The notes below the pieces were generated by a model that did not search any database, was not told the DNA's origin, and saw only the letters and a program-made list of their open reading frames with translations. Positions 59,704-64,000 of a stretch of DNA of 64,000 nt are shown piece after piece. The first letter of the stretch is position 1. The number at the start of each line of letters is the position of its first letter. The stretch comes from Ralstonia sp. 25mfcol4.1. GTDB taxonomy: Bacteria > Pseudomonadota > Gammaproteobacteria > Burkholderiales > Burkholderiaceae. The stretch is from NCBI RefSeq assembly GCF_900104095.1, contig NZ_FNJO01000001.1, positions 186,001 through 250,000 on the forward strand, written 5' to 3'. The position numbers were made by a program, and so were the translations under genes.

Positions 59704-60375
59704 TCAGTCCACTGATTTCAGGTAACGCCCAAGAATAAAGGTTTCTGAAGACTTGTCGCGCGACGCCTTGGGCTTGCGCTTGGCGACAACCTTGAACTGA
59801 CGCTTGAACTTCTCAACGATCTGGCTGTAGCCGGATCCGTGAAAACACTTGACCAGCAACGACCCCTCGGGCTTCAGGTGAGCCTGCGCAAATTCCAGCG
59901 CCAGATCACACAAATACTCGATCCGCGCGGAATCCGCCGACGCCACACCGGACAAATTGGGGGCCATGTCCGAGATAACAAGGTCAATTCTCGATCCGCC
60001 GGACGCCTCGAGCACCACCTTTTCGAGTTCCCGGAACACCTCCTCCTCCCGGAAATCGCCCTGGATGAAGGTCACATCGGCCACGGGCTCCATCGGCAGG
60101 ATGTCGATCGCCACCACGGCGCCATCCGGCTTGCCGTCCTTGGCACGCGGCGACGCCGCCAGCTTGTTGCGCGCGTACTGGCTCCAGCTGCCCGGCGCGG
60201 CGCCCAGGTCGACAATCACCGAGCCGGGCTGGATCAGCTTGTCCTGGTCGTCGATCTCCTTGAGCTTGTAGGCCGCACGGGCGCGATAGCCCTCGCGCTG
60301 GGCCAGCTTCACATAGGGATCGTTAATGTGGTCGTGGAGCCACGACTGGTTGAACTTGTTCTTGCCCTTGGCCAT
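59704..60375 (-). CDS. rlmE: 23S rRNA (uridine-2'-O)-methyltransferase RlmE
   Basis: A 223-residue RrmJ/FtsJ enzyme that methylates U2552 of 23S rRNA. Present are the K-D-K-E catalytic set positions ([38 protein letters not shown]) and the SAM loop [15 protein letters not shown] at 60375 ([12 protein letters not shown]) matches homologues. The order rlmE-ftsH-folP-glmM is conserved with gammaproteobacteria. Confidence 0.97.
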   Translation of the reverse strand: MAKGKNKFNQSWLHDHINDPYVKLAQREGYRARAAYKLKEIDDQDKLIQPGSVIVDLGAAPGSWSQYARNKLAASPRAKDGKPDGAVVAIDILPMEPVADVTFIQGDFREEEVFRELEKVVLEASGGSRIDLVISDMAPNLSGVASADSARIEYLCDLALEFAQAHLKPEGSLLVKCFHGSGYSQIVEKFKRQFKVVAKRKPKASRDKSSETFILGRYLKSVD

Positions 60376-60535
60376 TACTGAGACTTGCCTTCTTGCGGGA
60401 AAATCCGGCTGCACGGCCACAATTCAAGGCCGAACGCAGGTATTTCTCCCGATTTGGTGATCTTTGCCGCCTCCCGGCGACCTTTTTTCGCATGGTTGAC
60501 GGATAATACGCGCCAATCCGAAATTTGCTGCTCCA

Positions 60536-61039
60536 ATGCCCGCTCTACAACTGATCTCTGCCCAACGCTCCGAACTGCGCTCGCGCGCCCACGGCCTCAA
60601 TCCTGTGGTCATGATCGGCGCCGAAGGCCTGACCCCCGCCGTCCTGGCCGAAATCGACCGCAGCCTCGCGGCACACGACCTGATCAAGATCCGGGTATTC
60701 GGTGATGAACGCGATACGCGCATCGCCATTTACGACGCCATCTGCGACGAACTCGACGCCGCACCGATCCAGCATATCGGCAAGCTGCTCGTCATCTGGC
60801 GTCCGGGCCCCGCCCGCCTCAAGGAGAACCAGCCGGACGACATGGGCGCTGCCCGCCGTCGCCTCGGTACCGGCGCCGCGCCGCGTACCGTCATGGTCCG
60901 CAAGGCCACCGGCTCCACCCAGCGTCGCGCGCCCCGCACTGCCGTCAAGGTGCTCGGCAATGAACGGGTGACGCAGGCCGGCAACGTCAAGCGAGCCCGC
61001 GCACGGCCCACCAGCCAGAAAAAGAAGTCGCTGGGCTGA
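60536..61039 (+). CDS. yhbY: YhbY family RNA-binding protein with basic C-terminal tail
   Basis: A 167-residue protein. The first 97 residues are the CRM/YhbY fold (RSRAHGLNPVVMIGAEGLTP, partial, then GKLLVIWRP), which binds pre-50S ribosomal particles. The remaining 70 residues are a low-complexity, Arg/Lys-rich extension (ending RPTSQKKKSLG) absent from the short enterobacterial protein. It is divergent from rlmE, an arrangement kept across proteobacteria. Confidence 0.92.
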   Translation: MPALQLISAQRSELRSRAHGLNPVVMIGAEGLTPAVLAEIDRSLAAHDLIKIRVFGDERDTRIAIYDAICDELDAAPIQHIGKLLVIWRPGPARLKENQPDDMGAARRRLGTGAAPRTVMVRKATGSTQRRAPRTAVKVLGNERVTQAGNVKRARARPTSQKKKSLG

Positions 61040-61088
61040 CCGGCAGAATCAGATTGGCCACGGGCCAATCGGTTCCCTGATCCAGCAA

Positions 61089-61115
61089 GAAAGGCGGCCA
61101 TGGCCGCCTTTTTCA
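61089..61115 (+). terminator. Terminator after yhbY
   Basis: GAAAGGCGGCCA and TGGCCGCCTTTTTC form a hairpin between the convergent yhbY and DUF4149 genes. Confidence 0.9.
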
Positions 61116-61148
61116 TTTCCCGAAACGCTCCGGGACGTTCTCGCCGCC

Positions 61149-61652
61149 TTACTCTCCAGCCGCGCGTGGCGCACTGGCACGCCACACCAGCACCAGGGCC
61201 AGCAGGCTCTGCAGCAGGTAGAACACGCTCGACACGCCATGCAGCATGCCGAACTGGCTTCTGTATGGCGAATCGGACACACCCAGGTTCATCGCCTGGG
61301 CCTTGACCTTGAGTCCTTCCATGAACGGCTGCAGGCCAAAATAGCCCGCCAGCACGCACACCAGCATGGCCAGCACGATCCAGCGTAGCGCCCGGTAACG
61401 CGCGGCGCCCCGGCGGATCAGCACATTGCACAGCACCAGTTGCAGCACGCCGACGGTGACACCCAGGATCGCCTCATAGCGGAACAGGTGCCCGGCAATC
61501 ATGCCCGCCGTCTCGCGGCTGGGCAGTACGGCGAACAGCGTCGGCGCCACCATGTAGCCCACCGTCCACAGGCTGCCTGCCCAGACTACGGTCAGCAGCA
61601 GGAAGATGCGGTGCGGCAGCGGCGGCAGATTCGAGTACGAAGACGAGAACAC
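61149..61652 (-). CDS. DUF4149 membrane protein
   Basis: A 167-residue inner-membrane protein with four hydrophobic segments (about 14-36, 48-70, 88-108 and 140-160). GTG start at 61652, 15 bp after the greA stop. The family is common in betaproteobacteria next to greA and its function is not known. The pairing with greA suggests co-transcription rather than a shared function. Confidence 0.85.
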   Translation of the reverse strand: MFSSSYSNLPPLPHRIFLLLTVVWAGSLWTVGYMVAPTLFAVLPSRETAGMIAGHLFRYEAILGVTVGVLQLVLCNVLIRRGAARYRALRWIVLAMLVCVLAGYFGLQPFMEGLKVKAQAMNLGVSDSPYRSQFGMLHGVSSVFYLLQSLLALVLVWRASAPRAAGE

Positions 61653-61667
61653 CCGTGCCCCGCCGCG

Positions 61668-62144
61668 TCAGATGTAACGGACGGTGATGACTTCGTATTC
61701 GCGTTCGCCGCCCGGGGCCAGCACGGTGGCGACATCGCCTTCGAACTTGCCGATCAGGGCGCGTGCAATCGGGGAACTGACCGAGATCTTGCCGCTGTCC
61801 AGGTCGGCTTCGTCGTCGCCCACGATCTGGTAGCTCACGGCCTTGCCCGATTCCAGGTCTTCCAGGTCCACGGTGGCGCCGAAGACGATGCGGCCGTCGG
61901 TATCCAGTTGGGTCGGGTCGATAACCTGGGCGGCGGACAGCTTGGCTTCCACTTCCTGGATGCGACCTTCGATAAATGCCTGCTTTTCCTTCGCGGCGTC
62001 GTACTCGGCGTTTTCCGACAGGTCGCCCTGGGCACGCGCCTCGGAGATGGCGTTGATCACCGCGGGACGTTCGACGGCCTTGAGGCGCTGCAGCTCTTCC
62101 TTCAGGAGTTCGGCGCCACGCTTTGTAATCGGAATGGTGCTCAT
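61668..62144 (-). CDS. greA: Transcription elongation factor GreA
   Basis: A 158-residue factor that rescues backtracked RNA polymerase by stimulating transcript cleavage. The coiled coil with the acidic tip ([15 protein letters not shown], about 41-55) and the C-terminal FKBP-like domain ([10 protein letters not shown]) are both intact. ATG at 62144 ([10 protein letters not shown]). It lies 245 bp after carB, a conserved neighbour. Confidence 0.98.
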   Translation of the reverse strand: MSTIPITKRGAELLKEELQRLKAVERPAVINAISEARAQGDLSENAEYDAAKEKQAFIEGRIQEVEAKLSAAQVIDPTQLDTDGRIVFGATVDLEDLESGKAVSYQIVGDDEADLDSGKISVSSPIARALIGKFEGDVATVLAPGGEREYEVITVRYI

Positions 62145-62389
62145 TGTCTCGTTCAACAAAAAAATGAGCCGCAGCGGAGCTGGAACCATGCTCCGGCAGC
62201 GATTCTGCCGGTCAGCACTTCCGCTCGACCGCGGCTTTCAGATGGGATCGACCCGGCACCGGGGCGCGGATCGATCAGCGAATTCGACGTAGTTTAGGCC
62301 AGAACCGCCGCCGGTTTCAACCCGGCGGCAGCGCCGCGGCACGGGGTATTCCCCCGCACCGCAGCATTGGCGGCAGTGACAGGCCTGAA

Positions 62390-64000
62390 TCAGGCCAGTT
62401 GCTTGTGCAGGCCCTGCAGGTCGTAGACCTCCAGGCTTTGCATGTGCTTCAGGCCCTCCACGGCGGCGTTGGCGCCGGCGATCGTGGTGTAGTACGGCAC
62501 GCGGTTGGCCAGCGCGGCGATCCGGATCGAACGCGAATCGGCAATTGCCGTGCGCGTCTCGTCCACGGTCGTGAAGACCAGGGCCAGTTCGCCGTTCTTG
62601 ATCATGTCCACGATGTGCGGACGGCCGTCCTTGACCTTGTTGACCACGCGGACCGGAATGCCGGCGGCCTCGATGGCCGAAGCCGTACCGCGCGTGGCAA
62701 CGATCGGGTAACCCAGGTCGTGCAGCATGCGGGCCACGGTCACCGCGCGCGGCTTGTCGCTGTCCTTCACCGTAATCAGCACGGTGCCCTTCTCGGGCAG
62801 GCGCGAACCGGCCGCGAGCTGGCTCTTGAACAGGGCTTCGCCGAACACCTTGCCCACGCCCATCACTTCGCCGGTGGAACGCATTTCAGGTCCGAGGACC
62901 GGATCCACGCCCGGGAACTTGTTGAACGGGAACACGGCTTCCTTGACGCTGAAGTACGGCGGCACCACTTCGGCGCCGATACCCTGCGAATCCAGCGACT
63001 GGCCGGCCATGCAGCGCGCGGCGATCTTGGCCAGCGACAGGCCGGTGGCCTTCGACACGTACGGCACCGTACGCGACGCACGGGGGTTCACTTCCAGCAC
63101 GTAGACGACGTCTTCGCCATTCTTCTGCTGGATCGCGAACTGCACGTTCATCAGGCCGACCACGTTCAGCGCCTTCGCCATGGCGGCAGTCTGGCGCTTC
63201 AGTTCGTCGACCGTTGCCTGCGACAGCGAGTACGGCGGCAGCGAGCAGGCCGAGTCGCCCGAGTGCACGCCAGCCTGTTCGATGTGCTCCATCACGCCGC
63301 CGATAAACACGCGCTGGCCGTCGCACAGGGCGTCGACGTCGCACTCGATCGCGTCGTTCAGGAAGCGGTCCAGCAGCACCGGCGAATCGTTCGAGACCTT
63401 CACGGCCTCGCGCATGTAGCGTTCCAGGTCGCGCGGCTCATGCACGATTTCCATCGCGCGGCCGCCCAGCACGTACGACGGACGCACCACCAGCGGATAG
63501 CCGATTTCCTCGGCCAGGCGCAGCGCTTCGTCCTCGGCGCGAGCCGTGCGGTTCGGCGGCTGGCGCAGGCCCAGGTCCTGCAGCAGCTTCTGGAAACGCT
63601 CGCGGTCTTCCGCGGCGTCGATCATGTCCGGGCTCGTGCCGATGATGGGCACGCCATTGGCTTCCAGGTCCAGCGCCAGCTTCAGCGGGGTCTGGCCGCC
63701 GTACTGGACGATCACGCCCACCGGCTTTTCCTTGTCGACGATTTCCAGCACGTCTTCCAGCGTCAGCGGCTCGAAGTACAGGCGGTCCGACGTGTCATAG
63801 TCGGTCGACACGGTTTCCGGGTTGCAGTTGACCATGATGGTCTCGTACCCGTCTTCGCGCAGCGCCAGCGCGGCATGCACGCAGCAGTAGTCGAACTCGA
63901 TACCCTGGCCGATCCGGTTCGGGCCACCGCCCAGCACCATGATCTTCTTGTTGGCGGTCGGGTCCGCCTCGCACTCGCCATGCTCGGCTTCATACGTGCC
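62390..64000 (-). CDS. carB: Carbamoyl-phosphate synthase large subunit (C-terminal half, runs off window)
   Basis: Makes carbamoyl phosphate for arginine and pyrimidines. 536 residues are visible, about half of the usual 1070-1080. The second ATP-grasp unit begins [19 protein letters not shown] and continues through LPPYSLSQ and [17 protein letters not shown]. The last 140 residues are the MGS-like allosteric domain ([19 protein letters not shown]) that binds UMP/IMP and ornithine in known enzymes. The N-terminal half lies beyond the right edge. Confidence 0.98.
   Translation of the reverse strand, partial: GTYEAEHGECEADPTANKKIMVLGGGPNRIGQGIEFDYCCVHAALALREDGYETIMVNCNPETVSTDYDTSDRLYFEPLTLEDVLEIVDKEKPVGVIVQYGGQTPLKLALDLEANGVPIIGTSPDMIDAAEDRERFQKLLQDLGLRQPPNRTARAEDEALRLAEEIGYPLVVRPSYVLGGRAMEIVHEPRDLERYMREAVKVSNDSPVLLDRFLNDAIECDVDALCDGQRVFIGGVMEHIEQAGVHSGDSACSLPPYSLSQATVDELKRQTAAMAKALNVVGLMNVQFAIQQKNGEDVVYVLEVNPRASRTVPYVSKATGLSLAKIAARCMAGQSLDSQGIGAEVVPPYFSVKEAVFPFNKFPGVDPVLGPEMRSTGEVMGVGKVFGEALFKSQLAAGSRLPEKGTVLITVKDSDKPRAVTVARMLHDLGYPIVATRGTASAIEAAGIPVRVVNKVKDGRPHIVDMIKNGELALVFTTVDETRTAIADSRSIRIAALANRVPYYTTIAGANAAVEGLKHMQSLEVYDLQGLHKQLA

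Noticed and set aside
57844..59715. A 623-codon plus-strand frame opposite ftsH, and similar long frames opposite addA (6699-8432, 8472-10247), addB (11150-13258), rho (14372-16246) and lctP (1581-2993)
   Set aside because: All are complementary to well-recognised genes, have His/Arg/Gln-rich compositions and no motifs.

Overview
The window is a stretch of high-GC betaproteobacterial chromosome. Gene content and order point to Burkholderiaceae of the Cupriavidus/Ralstonia type: trxA-rho-mtfA-rpmE2, yejABEF next to fabI, a second infA, a class II ribonucleotide reductase, and the long core block carB-greA-yhbY-rlmE-ftsH-folP-glmM-pstSCAB-phoU-phoB-phoR-ppk-ppx. The organism assignment is inference from synteny and protein character; no database search was possible. 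I see no prophage, insertion sequence, CRISPR array, plasmid function or recognisable defence island.

Left part (1-13455): the 5' portion of dnaX runs off the left edge. It is followed by an L-lactate permease, an adenosylcobalamin-dependent ribonucleotide reductase, the 4.5S SRP RNA gene (ffs), and an overlapping addA/addB-like pair for double-strand-break end processing, with a small conserved-looking protein upstream. Next (13456-20470) come thioredoxin, rho with a C-rich leader, an MtfA-type zinc peptidase, zinc-free L31, a membrane glycosyltransferase and a MATE exporter.

The tRNA region (20471-21854) holds two complete Ala-Glu-Asp tRNA operons with identical tRNAs but separate promoters. 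Downstream of the distal tRNA-Asp are two 106-nt elements that keep the acceptor stem of tRNA-Asp around an unrelated interior, each followed by the same terminator hairpin. gltX lies just upstream of the tRNAs. The segment continues with a patatin-like lipoprotein, an NlpC/P60 hydrolase, the yejABEF peptide importer and fabI.

The accessory-looking segment (32604-41475) contains a LysR regulator divergent from an alkylsulfatase, a GMC dehydrogenase and an SDR, which together look like an alkyl-sulfate (SDS-type detergent) degradation locus. It also has an orphan ORF, tRNA-Arg, a methyltransferase, a diguanylate cyclase and tRNA-Pro.

The right part (42143-64000) is a phosphate and core-function block. 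It runs infA (TTG start, long leader), sixA, an OlsB-like acyltransferase, ppx and ppk divergent, the PhoR-PhoB/PstSCAB-PhoU phosphate system with PhoB-box-like repeats before pstS, then glmM, folP, ftsH and rlmE, the divergent yhbY, and the carB-greA-DUF4149 unit, with carB running off the right edge. Phosphate sensing, uptake, polyphosphate storage and possibly phosphorus-free lipid synthesis are thus neighbours.
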